Positions 17,747-24,857 of a stretch of DNA of 64,000 bases are shown piece after piece. Made by a program: the position numbers and the translations under genes. This DNA comes from JANQHS01 sp965227315 (lineage in GTDB: Bacteria; Bacteroidota; Bacteroidia; Cytophagales; CCMP332). The DNA lies in the NCBI GenBank assembly GCA_965227315.1, contig OZ245737.1:248001-312000 (forward strand), in the 5' to 3' direction. How positions within the stretch are numbered: the stretch's first letter is position 1; each line of letters begins with the position of its first letter. Below the pieces are notes generated by a model that saw only the letters and a program-made list of their open reading frames with translations, did no database searches and had not been told where the DNA came from.

Positions 17747-18391
17747 TCACCAATCAAACCCATCGTCTTCGTCATCCTCATCATCGAAGAAAAAAGGATC
17801 CCTTTTCTCCTCTTCCGGCTCGCCCTTTTTCTTTTTCTTCTTCTTCTTTTTCTTCTTCTTTTTCTTTTCCTCCTGCTGCTTTTTCTCTTTCGGCTGCTCC
17901 TCGGGTTCCTCTTCTGTTTCCTGCCACTCTTCATCTTCATCTCCGAACCAATCGTCTTCCTCTACTTCCTCCTCCTCGGCCTGCTCCTCTGCTTCCTGCT
18001 GCCATTGATCCTCTTCTTCTGCTTCTTCTTCCTCATCTATAAAAAGATCATCATCATCGCTGAAGTCATCGAAAGCCACAGTGTCAGACTCCGATGTCTG
18101 AACAGAGGCCGTTGCGGTTTCTTCATCGAGAGGTACAATGGGTTCAATATATCTCCATGGGATCTTTTCGGGCGGAATATCCCTTTTATAGTCCCTTCCT
18201 ATTCTTGGGTTCTGATAGGCATACCAAGGTCTGACCCTGGACTTAAATTTTTTCCCATGATGCCTGTGCTCCATCCTTACTCTGCATCCGTTGACAATGC
18301 ATTTTTTTGAGCAGCTGCCCATTACGAGCATCAGCACAAAAAGTACCAATCCAATGGTTCTGGTAAGAAAGAATGGTATTGGGAACTTCAA
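17747..18391 (-). CDS. Lipoprotein with extreme acidic tail and 14-lysine run
   Basis: A lipoprotein signal is present with lipobox 'VMGSC' (Cys27). Residues 28-85 form a basic, Cys-containing head ('KKCIVNGCRVRMEHRHHG', 'RPWYAYQNPRIGRDYK') that looks conserved in kind with small Bacteroidota lipoproteins. From about residue 100 the protein is almost only Glu, Asp, Gln and Trp, then has 14 consecutive Lys followed by a second acidic end. The Lys codons mix AAA and AAG, so this is not a simple mononucleotide run. The gene lies between the unknown gene upstream (4-base gap) and gyrA, all on the minus strand. No function is known. Confidence 0.7.
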   Translation of the reverse strand: MKFPIPFFLTRTIGLVLFVLMLVMGSCSKKCIVNGCRVRMEHRHHGKKFKSRVRPWYAYQNPRIGRDYKRDIPPEKIPWRYIEPIVPLDEETATASVQTSESDTVAFDDFSDDDDLFIDEEEEAEEEDQWQQEAEEQAEEEEVEEDDWFGDEDEEWQETEEEPEEQPKEKKQQEEKKKKKKKKKKKKKKGEPEEEKRDPFFFDDEDDEDDGFDW

Positions 18392-18395
18392 AGGG

Positions 18396-19010
18396 CTATT
18401 TTACGGAGTAGGTGTCAACAAATTTGTCAAACATTGGAAGTTGGTCGAGCTCAAGTAAATGACCGATTTCCTTTATCGCTTCGTATTGGCTTTTTGAAAT
18501 ATTCTTTGATTTGATCAATTCCTCATCCCTGTTGACGAACATAGATGCCATCGCTCCGGAAAGAAGATTGGGCGCATTCAACAGGTCTTTCGTAAGATCC
18601 TGACTGGATACATCCGCGGTTCGCAGCATGTGAACGAACATTTTATTTTGCCTGAGGGTCTTGTTCAACACATCCTTGAGAACATCGAAGAAATCTTTCT
18701 CCCATTTGGAAAAGTTCTTGATCAGGAATGGCATGGCAACCGAGATCGGATCTTTGGAAAAGAACCTGAATTTACCCTTGCAGAACATCCTGGCCTTTCT
18801 TTTCAGCCTGACCTCCTCAAAGAATGAAACCGTTCCATCCGCCAGAGAAAGCTTGATGGAAGGAGCTAAAATGATCAAACCAAGAAAGTCCTCATCACTG
18901 ATCTCCATATAGGGAGCCTGCTCCTTGAGGAACCTCTTTTTGAGTTCGTATACTTCCTGTTTTAGTTCCTGGTTTTGAAGTATGGAATCGATTTCAGTTT
19001 CTGTCAACAT
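18396..19010 (-). CDS. Conserved helical protein of unknown function
   Basis: The protein has 204 residues, no signal peptide and no membrane segment. It is predicted to be mainly helical. The segment 'SIKLSLADGTVSFFEEVRLKRKARMF' (residues about 52-77, cited in part) resembles the 'ADG-x-(4)-E' pattern of TerB-like helical domains, but this is a weak likeness. A good -7 box (TATTTTTG) lies 21 bases upstream of the ATG, so the gene starts a transcript that continues into the charged lipoprotein and possibly gyrA. Function unknown. Confidence 0.7.
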   Translation of the reverse strand: MLTETEIDSILQNQELKQEVYELKKRFLKEQAPYMEISDEDFLGLIILAPSIKLSLADGTVSFFEEVRLKRKARMFCKGKFRFFSKDPISVAMPFLIKNFSKWEKDFFDVLKDVLNKTLRQNKMFVHMLRTADVSSQDLTKDLLNAPNLLSGAMASMFVNRDEELIKSKNISKSQYEAIKEIGHLLELDQLPMFDKFVDTYSVK

Positions 19011-19030
19011 GTCTTCCCGAAAATAAGGTG

Positions 19031-19038
19031 CAAAAATA
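19031..19038 (-). promoter_or_regulatory. -7 promoter box TATTTTTG
   Basis: On the minus strand the sequence reads TATTTTTGC, an exact match to the Bacteroidota -7 consensus TAnnTTTG. It lies 21 bases upstream of the ATG at 19010. No clear -33 TTG is seen at the ideal distance. Confidence 0.5.
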
Positions 19039-19200
19039 GTGAATTATCTGCGAACGAGTCATGCATATAGGCTTATTTTTTGTGCATCAACTTGCTGTAA
19101 TACAGTTAGTTACCAAGAAAAGAATCACCTATTGAAATAATTGCCAAAAATGCCCTTATATCAACCAGAAAGTGAAAGTTACAGAGTAAAGAATTCCCAA

Positions 19201-20211
19201 TTAATCACGGATGAATTTTGCCTTTGCCAACAGCCCATTTTCCGCGAAAAGGCAAACCTCATAAACACCGAGAGGCAGTTCTGATACATCAATCCTTATA
19301 GAATCCTGGAATCCGGCCTGAAAGACTGCTTTGCCGCTCAGGTTGTATACTACGAGTTTGCCTTTTCGAATCATCTGATCCAACTCAATAGTCACAAAAT
19401 CTTTTACGGGGTTTGGATAGATCTTGAGCTTCTTCAATTGATCTCCTTGTGCCTTATCCAGATCTTGAGTCAATGCCCAGAGGTTAAACAAGATCTGCAG
19501 GGAGTCGATCGGTTCCTGGCCGAAAGGCATTTCAAGAATGTCCAGTTCCAGCCAAGGCGAACCGGCGGTGTCTGTGGGGCGGTAAACCCTCAAAAATGCC
19601 GATGTAGAACTTGTACCCCTGGCCAGGCATCTTGAATCCGCACCCGGAATATTTGCTCCCTGCATGGCTGCCATGAGTTTCTCAGCAAGACTTCCGGCCG
19701 AATTAAAACCGGCTTCCATCCCGAGTAAAATTGTGGAGTCCAAAAGAATATTCCCCTGAATAGCGTAGTTGGATCCGGTGATGTGATTTTTATAATCGTC
19801 TGCCTTAGTGCCGGTAAATGCCGCCACCCTGGGCGAGCCCAGGCTATCCAGATCTACAATGCCATATTGCCTGTATTCAGGGTCAAAACTTTGGGCTCCA
19901 CAGGCATCATTCAGGTATAACCAATCTATAATCTCCTGCGGCGAATCACCAAGCTCCATCCTGGAAATTGCGTTCACGAGGTTTATATGAGGATTGATAC
20001 AGATCCAGGCCTGCGCATTTACTCCTCCCTTTCCGGGAATGATGTCGTTCAAGATCTTGATCCCGCCCAATCCGGCTATGGCATCAACGCAAGTGGCTCC
20101 GGCTGCTCCTACTTCACCGGTTACCGAGTCAACGGCAATGATGGAAAAGGTGTCCTGGGCATTTCCCAGAAAAGGAATAAATGCTATAAGCAAAGTTTTC
20201 AGATACTTCAT
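19201..20211 (-). CDS. Secreted DUF1028 protein with T9SS sorting domain
   Basis: The protein has 336 residues. A signal peptide ends at 'FLGNAQ', and the mature part begins with 'DTFSIIAVDSVTGEVGAAGA', the hallmark of DUF1028 proteins, which have an Ntn-hydrolase-like fold. Further family motifs are 'NAQAWICINPHI' and 'GANIPGADSRCLARG'. Residues 255-336 form a T9SS type A sorting domain ('LKIYPNPVKDFVTIEL', 'LPLGVYEVCLF'). Export and surface attachment are therefore likely, unusual for a family mostly known from cytoplasmic or periplasmic members. The substrate is not known. Confidence 0.85.
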   Translation of the reverse strand: MKYLKTLLIAFIPFLGNAQDTFSIIAVDSVTGEVGAAGATCVDAIAGLGGIKILNDIIPGKGGVNAQAWICINPHINLVNAISRMELGDSPQEIIDWLYLNDACGAQSFDPEYRQYGIVDLDSLGSPRVAAFTGTKADDYKNHITGSNYAIQGNILLDSTILLGMEAGFNSAGSLAEKLMAAMQGANIPGADSRCLARGTSSTSAFLRVYRPTDTAGSPWLELDILEMPFGQEPIDSLQILFNLWALTQDLDKAQGDQLKKLKIYPNPVKDFVTIELDQMIRKGKLVVYNLSGKAVFQAGFQDSIRIDVSELPLGVYEVCLFAENGLLAKAKFIRD

Positions 20212-20288
20212 TTATGAGTTTTCTTTCCATAAATGTAATTCAAACCACTTTATAGAAAGCCTGCAGGTAATAGAACTAAAAGGTGGAA

Positions 20289-20345
20289 ATAAAAAAACCC
20301 AAGTGATAAGATTCACTTGGGTAGTTAGTCGTGAGCCCCCAGACG
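20289..20345. repeat. Left copy of 57-bp repeat (tRNA-Thr 3' end plus terminator)
   Basis: This copy matches 20661-20717 at 51 of 57 positions, with no gaps. It contains the terminator hairpin and the last 14 bases of the tRNA-Thr region (tgagcccccagacg). To its right, after a 23-base palindrome, comes a T-arm-like sequence (atcgaaccgcc), so the tRNA likeness continues. Confidence 0.85.
20291..20321 (-). terminator. Second copy of the tRNA-Thr terminator, after the GIY-YIG gene
   Basis: CCCAAGTGA pairs perfectly with TCACTTGGG (9 bp, 6-base loop), followed on the minus strand by seven T. It closes the GIY-YIG cassette. Confidence 0.8.
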
Positions 20346-20368
20346 TCCCGGTAGCCGTGCTATCGGGA
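20346..20368. repeat. 23-bp imperfect palindrome interrupting the tRNA-like copy
   Basis: TCCCGGTAGC and GCTATCGGGA form 10-bp arms (one mismatch, G-T wobble) around CGT. It splits the T-arm-like sequence from the tRNA 3' end in the left copy and supplies the TAG stop of the GIY-YIG gene (20360-20362). It looks like a small mobile palindrome. Confidence 0.6.
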
Positions 20369-20662
20369 TCGAACCGCCTCAATCACCTTCCGCTTGAACG
20401 ATTCTGCCTCCTGATCCGAGGCTATTAGTTTTTCCAGAAATTTTCCTGACTTTCTTCTTTTAATCAGCTTTTCAGCATTCAATGCCTGAGACCTTGTGGC
20501 AAATTCAATTTCCCTTTTCAAGATCCAATCATCTGCTCTTTTGGTATATGATCTTGAAAAGGCTTTCTCTCGATGCAGCTCGATTCGGGCTTTAATGTCC
20601 TTTGATTGACCAACATAATACCGGTCAATTTTTTGAGAGTACAGGACATAAAGGCAATACAT
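20360..20662 (-). CDS. Small GIY-YIG nuclease
   Basis: The start is set at the ATG at 20662, which stands directly after the seven-T run of the tRNA-Thr terminator; a TTG at 20674 lies inside the terminator hairpin. The protein has 100 residues, typical for stand-alone GIY-YIG (UvrC/Slx1-type) proteins. 'CLYVLYSQKIDRYYVGQS' carries the two motif halves (YVL and YVG), Arg follows in 'IKARIELH', and the metal-binding Glu is in 'ALNAEKLIKR'. It should be a metal-dependent DNA endonuclease. The last residues ('VIEAVRSR') are encoded by T-arm-like sequence (GGTTCGATCC) and the palindrome. The whole gene is framed by 57-bp repeats. Confidence 0.8.
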   Translation of the reverse strand: MYCLYVLYSQKIDRYYVGQSKDIKARIELHREKAFSRSYTKRADDWILKREIEFATRSQALNAEKLIKRRKSGKFLEKLIASDQEAESFKRKVIEAVRSR

Positions 20663-20717
20663 AAAAAAACCCAAGCGAAATAATTCACTTGGGTAGTTAG
20701 TTATGAGCCCCCAGACG
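20661..20717. repeat. Right copy of 57-bp repeat (genuine tRNA-Thr 3' end and terminator)
   Basis: This is the copy attached to the intact tRNA-Thr gene; the offset to the left copy is exactly 372 bp. Six mismatches lie in the hairpin loop region and in two bases before the tRNA end. Confidence 0.85.
20663..20693 (-). terminator. tRNA-Thr terminator
   Basis: Read on the minus strand the stem CCCAAGTGA pairs with TCGCTTGGG (one U-G wobble), followed by TTTTTTT. The GIY-YIG ATG begins at the next base. Confidence 0.85.
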
Positions 20718-20779
20718 GATTCGAACCGCCGACCCGCTGATTACAAATCAGCTGCTCTGGCCAGCTGAGCTATGGAGGC
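20706..20779 (-). tRNA. tRNA-Thr (anticodon TGT)
   Basis: The gene has 74 bases without encoded CCA. The acceptor arms GCCTCCA and TGGGGGC pair with one wobble. The anticodon arm is GCTGA-TTTGTAA-TCAGC with TGT as the anticodon, reading ACA. The T-arm is GGCGG-TTCGAAT-CCGCC. An exact -7 promoter box lies 19 bases upstream and a rho-independent terminator follows. The 3' part is duplicated 372 bp downstream. Confidence 0.97.
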
Positions 20780-20797
20780 AGCCTTAAAAAGCGAGCG

Positions 20798-20805
20798 CAA
20801 AAATA
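20798..20805 (-). promoter_or_regulatory. -7 promoter box of tRNA-Thr (TATTTTTG)
   Basis: The minus strand reads TATTTTTGCG, an exact TAnnTTTG match. It lies 19 bases upstream of the tRNA 5' end. Confidence 0.55.
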
Positions 20806-20831
20806 GGTTTCGGATTCGAATCAGAAAAGAC

Positions 20832-22847
20832 CTAGCCCCTCAAAATTTTGATTTTCTCACGCAAGGATTTCACCTTCTCCTCCGCTGCCTGTATCTTTTC
20901 TTCTACCTCCTTGCGGATCTTACTGGCGCTGTCGGTCTTGGCAAACATCTCCACATTTTGCTTCCAGTTCTCGGCTTCTCTTTGGATCTGACCGATCTGC
21001 TTTTTGAATTTTTCGATCTTGATCTCCAGCCCCCGGCTCCCCCCTCTTCCCGTGGCATTCCCGATGAGTGCCTCAATCCGAAATGAAAGCTCTTCATATT
21101 CCTTGCTTTCCTTATCCTTCTTGTCCAAAAGCTTCATGAGGCTATCCCTCAACCTTGCCCTTGAGCTTTTGATCTCTCTATGCTCTACAAAGCCTATATC
21201 AGACCATTCATGAACAAGCTCCTCTGCCTGGCCCAGATTGTCCTCGGATAGTTCTCCAAGTGCTTCGATCTTATCGCAGATCTCATTCTTCTTCAGAAGG
21301 TTTTGCTTGAACTCTTTGTTTTTCTCACCCAACAATTCCCGCCGGCGATTGAAAAACTCATCGCATAGACCCTTGAATCTCTGATAAACCTGCTCGCTCT
21401 TTTTCCTGGGAACAGGGCCTACTTCTTTCCATTCTTTTTGGATCTCCTTGATCCTTTGTGCCGTAGATTCCCAGTCTTCACTGTCCTTAATTCTTTCAAC
21501 CTCCTCACAAAGCAGGATCTTGGTTTCAAGATTTTCGTTTCGCTTTTTGTCGATCTCCTTGAAAAAGTTCTGCTTATGCTTGAAGAATCCCTTAAAATTA
21601 GACCAGAACTGTTTTGAAATATCTCGGGCAGATGACTTAGGTGTGGGACCTATCTTTTTCCACTCCTCCTGCATCTTGAGGACTTCCTTGGTTTTTTCGT
21701 TCCATTCATTGATCCGGTCCGAGGCAAAATCCTGTAGCTCCAAAATCTTCTTGATCAATTCCTCCTTCAGGGCCAGGTTATCCTCCAGAACTTTCTTGAA
21801 TTCCTCCGAAACCTCTCTGCGCTTATCATGGATCTTGTCGGAGATCTCCTTGAACCTTTCCCAGAGCTTGGTGCGAACCTCCTGAGGAACAGGGCCTATA
21901 TGTTTATACTCTTCATGGAGCTTTTTGAGTTCGGCAACCGCATTCAGCATAGAGTCCTTGGAAAGGAGCTGCTCTGCCTTTTCGATGATCTCTTCTTTCA
22001 GGGCCTGGTTTTTCTTCCTGTCCAGGTCCTTCATCTCATAAAGGAGGCTTCTCTGGTCATAGAACCTATCCCTTAAGGCATTGAAGTTAGCCCACAATTC
22101 TCTGGCGCGCGCCGGCAGCACAGGTTCTGCCTTTCTCCAATCTTCTTCAATCTCGCGGAGGACCTTCACACTATAGCTATCCACATCGCCATCGACCATC
22201 TTTCTCAGTCGCTCCAAAAGCTCTTCCTTCAGTTTTACATTTGCCTCCTTCCTTTTTTCAAGGTCACCGAGGAAATGTCTTCTCTTTTCCTTAAAGCTTT
22301 TGTAATAATCCTCAAAGTGGGAAATGACTTCATTGTCAGATCTGAATTCGAAATCTGATTCTTCTCCTCCCTCCTGAATAAATTTTTCCCTCGCCTCTTC
22401 GCGATCCTGATCAACGATCCTATAGAAATACTTATGGATCTCATTGACAACCTTGTCCCGAATGCTTTCGATCGGCTGACTACTGTATTGCTTTATTTTT
22501 TCAAGAAGCTCTTCCTTGTTTAGCTCCTCATAATTGATCTCCTCTTCATGATGAAGGTCATCTTCATGAAAATCATATTCTTCGTGGTGGTCATGATCAC
22601 CATCTGCCTGAGAATCGGATTTTGGTTCCCGATCTTCACTTTTTTCCTTTGATTCCGGCTTAGGGGTGGTATTCCCTTCTTCTTGCGCTTTAGAGTCGTC
22701 CTCAGATCGAGAACTCTCCGCTGTGTTTTTTTCTTCCTCCTCTGCGGAAGTATTTTCCTGCTCTTTTCCCTCAACGGGTTCCTCAGCAGATTCCTTTTTT
22801 AGGTCTTGTTCATTCAGATTTTCTTGCCCATCCTGTTCTGCTTCCAT
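20832..22847 (-). CDS. DUF349 coiled-coil protein
   Basis: The ATG at 22847 is chosen because a perfect Shine-Dalgarno AAAGGAGG stands seven bases upstream; a longer frame reaches 22886. The protein has 671 residues. An acidic, low-complexity N-terminus (residues 1-110, rich in Glu, Asp and His, with 'DGDHDHHEEYDFHEDDLHHE') precedes about six DUF349 repeats, each a three-helix unit with the 'W-K-x-I-G-P-(V/T)-P' signature ('EYKHIGPVPQEVRTKLWERF', 'EWKKIGPTPKSSARDISKQF', 'EWKEVGPVPRKKSEQVYQRF'). The function of the family is not established. The minus-strand tRNA-Thr gene follows. Confidence 0.9.
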   Translation of the reverse strand: MEAEQDGQENLNEQDLKKESAEEPVEGKEQENTSAEEEEKNTAESSRSEDDSKAQEEGNTTPKPESKEKSEDREPKSDSQADGDHDHHEEYDFHEDDLHHEEEINYEELNKEELLEKIKQYSSQPIESIRDKVVNEIHKYFYRIVDQDREEAREKFIQEGGEESDFEFRSDNEVISHFEDYYKSFKEKRRHFLGDLEKRKEANVKLKEELLERLRKMVDGDVDSYSVKVLREIEEDWRKAEPVLPARARELWANFNALRDRFYDQRSLLYEMKDLDRKKNQALKEEIIEKAEQLLSKDSMLNAVAELKKLHEEYKHIGPVPQEVRTKLWERFKEISDKIHDKRREVSEEFKKVLEDNLALKEELIKKILELQDFASDRINEWNEKTKEVLKMQEEWKKIGPTPKSSARDISKQFWSNFKGFFKHKQNFFKEIDKKRNENLETKILLCEEVERIKDSEDWESTAQRIKEIQKEWKEVGPVPRKKSEQVYQRFKGLCDEFFNRRRELLGEKNKEFKQNLLKKNEICDKIEALGELSEDNLGQAEELVHEWSDIGFVEHREIKSSRARLRDSLMKLLDKKDKESKEYEELSFRIEALIGNATGRGGSRGLEIKIEKFKKQIGQIQREAENWKQNVEMFAKTDSASKIRKEVEEKIQAAEEKVKSLREKIKILRG

Positions 22848-22867
22848 GACATAGCCTCCTTTCAAAA

Positions 22868-22900
22868 CCCCGAACGGGGATACCATTTTTCATAAATGGT
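22868..22900 (-). promoter_or_regulatory. Two hairpins in the leader of the DUF349 gene
   Basis: CCCC-GTTC-GGGG (22868-22879, then TTTT on the minus strand) and ACCATTT-ATGAA-AAATGGT (22882-22900) stand between algH and the strong Shine-Dalgarno of the DUF349 gene. The first hairpin with four T looks like a weak terminator or attenuator. Confidence 0.4.
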
Positions 22901-22964
22901 TTGTTTTCATATTGATTAAAACGTTTCAGAATCCGATTCTTATCCACACTAATCTAAAAAATAG

Positions 22965-23549
22965 TCAGTTCAATCGTGGATCTTCCGGGAAATTTGAAAC
23001 GATCTTATATCTCCCTCCCATATGCTCCAGTATTCTTCTCCACAATTTCTCCGGGTGGATATCAAAAATTGAATCATCACCGAGATTGGCTACGATCCAT
23101 GATCTGCTTTCGATCTCACCATCAAGTTGTCCAGCGTCCCAACCGGAATAGCCTAGAAAAAACCTGATCTTACCCTCCTCTATATCTCGCGACAGCATTT
23201 TCAATTTGAGGTCCTCAAAAGAACCACCCCAGTACAAGCCAGGAGAAACCAGGGAGGATTCACTTATTTCCACTGTTCCCTTGTGAAGAAAGTGGAGGGA
23301 GTTCTGCTGCACAGGGCCTCCGATAAACAATTCATTCTCATGTCCTTCAAATTCCTGCGTGACTTCTCCAAGGGTGAGATTGGCTTTTCTGTTCAACACA
23401 AATCCAAGGGATCCCTCTTCATTATGCTTGCAAATGATAATGACCGTTCGGTCAAAATTCGGGTCATTCAGAAAGGGTTCTGAGATCAGGATCGACCCCG
23501 CCTTGACCTCTGGCATATTATCAAAGATTCCTTTATCGAGTTTTTCCAT
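22965..23549 (-). CDS. YqgE/AlgH family protein
   Basis: The protein has 194 residues, the usual length. The family signature is clear: 'AGSILISEPFLNDPNFDRTV', 'GSLGFVLNRKANLTL', 'LFIGGPVQQNSLHFLH' and 'RFFLGYSGWDAGQLDGEI'. A start at Met12 is possible. It is a soluble protein named after a regulator of alginate synthesis in Pseudomonas, but its biochemical role is unknown. It lies one base from miaE upstream on the same strand, so the two are probably co-transcribed. Confidence 0.92.
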   Translation of the reverse strand: MEKLDKGIFDNMPEVKAGSILISEPFLNDPNFDRTVIIICKHNEEGSLGFVLNRKANLTLGEVTQEFEGHENELFIGGPVQQNSLHFLHKGTVEISESSLVSPGLYWGGSFEDLKLKMLSRDIEEGKIRFFLGYSGWDAGQLDGEIESRSWIVANLGDDSIFDIHPEKLWRRILEHMGGRYKIVSNFPEDPRLN

Positions 23550-23550
23550 A

Positions 23551-24135
23551 TCAATGCAATGCCGCCCTTATCGGCAGTTTTTCAAGGCTTTCCTTTTCCA
23601 AATCATTCCATTCGTCCAACCTTTTCATGACCTCCTCTTCCGGGAAATAATGCATAGCCATTTTAACAAATATTTCGCCATGTTTGGCTTCAGAGGCCCA
23701 TAAACGATGATAAAATTCTTTTAGCGGTCCATTCTCCAAATTTTCATAGACCAGCTTAAATCTTTCAGCTCCCCTGCTTTCCACAACGGAAGCTATGAGC
23801 AGCCGGTCCAGAAAGCGTTCCTCCCTTCCCGATCTTGAACGATCAACAAGGTATCCCACATAATCATCCTTTTGGATCCCATGATTGAGTTGTATTCCCC
23901 GTTCCTTCATGATGCCGTAGACATCCCGGAAATGTTCCAGTTCTTCCACGGCGGTTTCGATCAAATCTGGAATGATCTCCTTTCGGTCGGGAAATTTTGC
24001 AACAAAACTCATGGCCATGGAAGATGCCTTTCGTTCACAATCGGCATGATCCGCCAGGAAAGAATCAAAGTCCGCCATCACCGCCTCTACCCATTCTTTC
24101 GGGCTTTCTACCTGAAGGTCAATCCGTAATTTCAC
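23551..24135 (-). CDS. miaE: tRNA-(ms2io6A)-hydroxylase MiaE-like
   Basis: The protein has 194 residues and a ferritin-like four-helix fold with two-iron ligands in the expected order: a Glu in the first helix ('CERKASSMAMSF'), 'AVEELEHF' (E-x-x-H), 'SVVESRGAERF' and 'ASEAKHGEIF' (E-x-x-H). MiaE hydroxylates the isopentenyl group of ms2i6A37 in tRNA using oxygen. Bacteroidota carry MiaE-like members whose exact tRNA substrate has rarely been tested. It is divergent from pdxH with a 77-base gap and is followed by algH after one base. Confidence 0.88.
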   Translation of the reverse strand: MKLRIDLQVESPKEWVEAVMADFDSFLADHADCERKASSMAMSFVAKFPDRKEIIPDLIETAVEELEHFRDVYGIMKERGIQLNHGIQKDDYVGYLVDRSRSGREERFLDRLLIASVVESRGAERFKLVYENLENGPLKEFYHRLWASEAKHGEIFVKMAMHYFPEEEVMKRLDEWNDLEKESLEKLPIRAALH

Positions 24136-24212
24136 GTTTCTCTAAGTCCTCTTTTATTACCTTCGCAAAATACCAAAAACTGGTATCTATGCTTCCATAT
24201 TGAACCATTTTC

Positions 24213-24857
24213 ATGAATACTGTCGCCGATCTCCGTGAAGAATACAAAGGCCAGCTATTGGATCCTTCGAATGTGAACCCTGATCCGGTCAAACAATTTG
24301 ACACCTGGTTTGCCGAAGCCAAGCAGGCTCAATTACCGGAACCAAATGCCATGAGCCTCGCCACCTCAACGCAAAATGGCTCTCCTTCTCAGAGAATGGT
24401 TCTTTTGAAGGCCTACGACCAACAGGGATTTGTTTTTTATACCAATTACACATCGAGAAAGTCACGGCAAATCGGGGAAAACCCCTCTGCTTCTGCACTT
24501 TTTCCATGGATACTCCTGGCCCGACAGGTGATCATTGAGGGACATGTGGAAAAGGTTTCTGCGGCACAATCTCTTCAGTACTTTTCTTCACGCCCCCATG
24601 GAAGTCAAATTGGAGCCTGGGTGTCGGATCAAAGCGAGGTGATCAGCAGCAGGTCTATTCTTGAACAAAAATGGAATGAGATGAAAGAAAAGTTCAAAGA
24701 GGGAAAGATCCCGCTTCCGGATCGCTGGGGCGGTTATAGGATCATTCCGAGGCGGATTGAATTTTGGCAGGGTCAGGAAAACAGATTGCACGATCGCGTA
24801 CTTTACACCAGGCTTGGAGAAGATTGGACTTGGAAAAGGGAAAGGCTATCTCCCTGA
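24213..24857 (+). CDS. pdxH: Pyridoxamine 5'-phosphate oxidase
   Basis: The protein has 214 residues, the normal length for the FMN-dependent enzyme that oxidises pyridoxamine or pyridoxine 5'-phosphate to pyridoxal 5'-phosphate. Motifs are 'NAMSLATSTQNGSPSQRMVL', 'GFVFYTNYTSRKSRQI', 'RPHGSQIGAWVSDQSEVI' and the C-terminal 'WGGYRIIPRRIEFWQGQENR'. The end 'RLSP' is the canonical conserved C-terminus. The glycosyltransferase frame downstream overlaps it. Confidence 0.95.
   Translation: MNTVADLREEYKGQLLDPSNVNPDPVKQFDTWFAEAKQAQLPEPNAMSLATSTQNGSPSQRMVLLKAYDQQGFVFYTNYTSRKSRQIGENPSASALFPWILLARQVIIEGHVEKVSAAQSLQYFSSRPHGSQIGAWVSDQSEVISSRSILEQKWNEMKEKFKEGKIPLPDRWGGYRIIPRRIEFWQGQENRLHDRVLYTRLGEDWTWKRERLSP

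Noticed and set aside
17821..17870. Lysine run as a frameshift or sequencing artefact
   Set aside because: The codons alternate between AAA and AAG, the frame stays open on both sides, and the acidic pattern continues after the run.
17583..18042. Plus-strand open frames rich in Ser, Phe and Pro over 17583-18042
   Set aside because: They are the complementary reading of the Glu/Lys-rich lipoprotein tail and of the gyrA start; the composition is explained by the opposite strand.
20289..20717. Direct repeats considered as a CRISPR array
   Set aside because: There are only two copies with a coding gene between them; the repeats are a tRNA end and terminator. No other regularly spaced repeats occur in the window.
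24764..24829. Upstream TTG at 24764 as start of the glycosyltransferase
   Set aside because: It would add 22 residues of poor conservation and overlap pdxH by more than 90 bases; the TTG at 24830 is more economical, but this remains uncertain.
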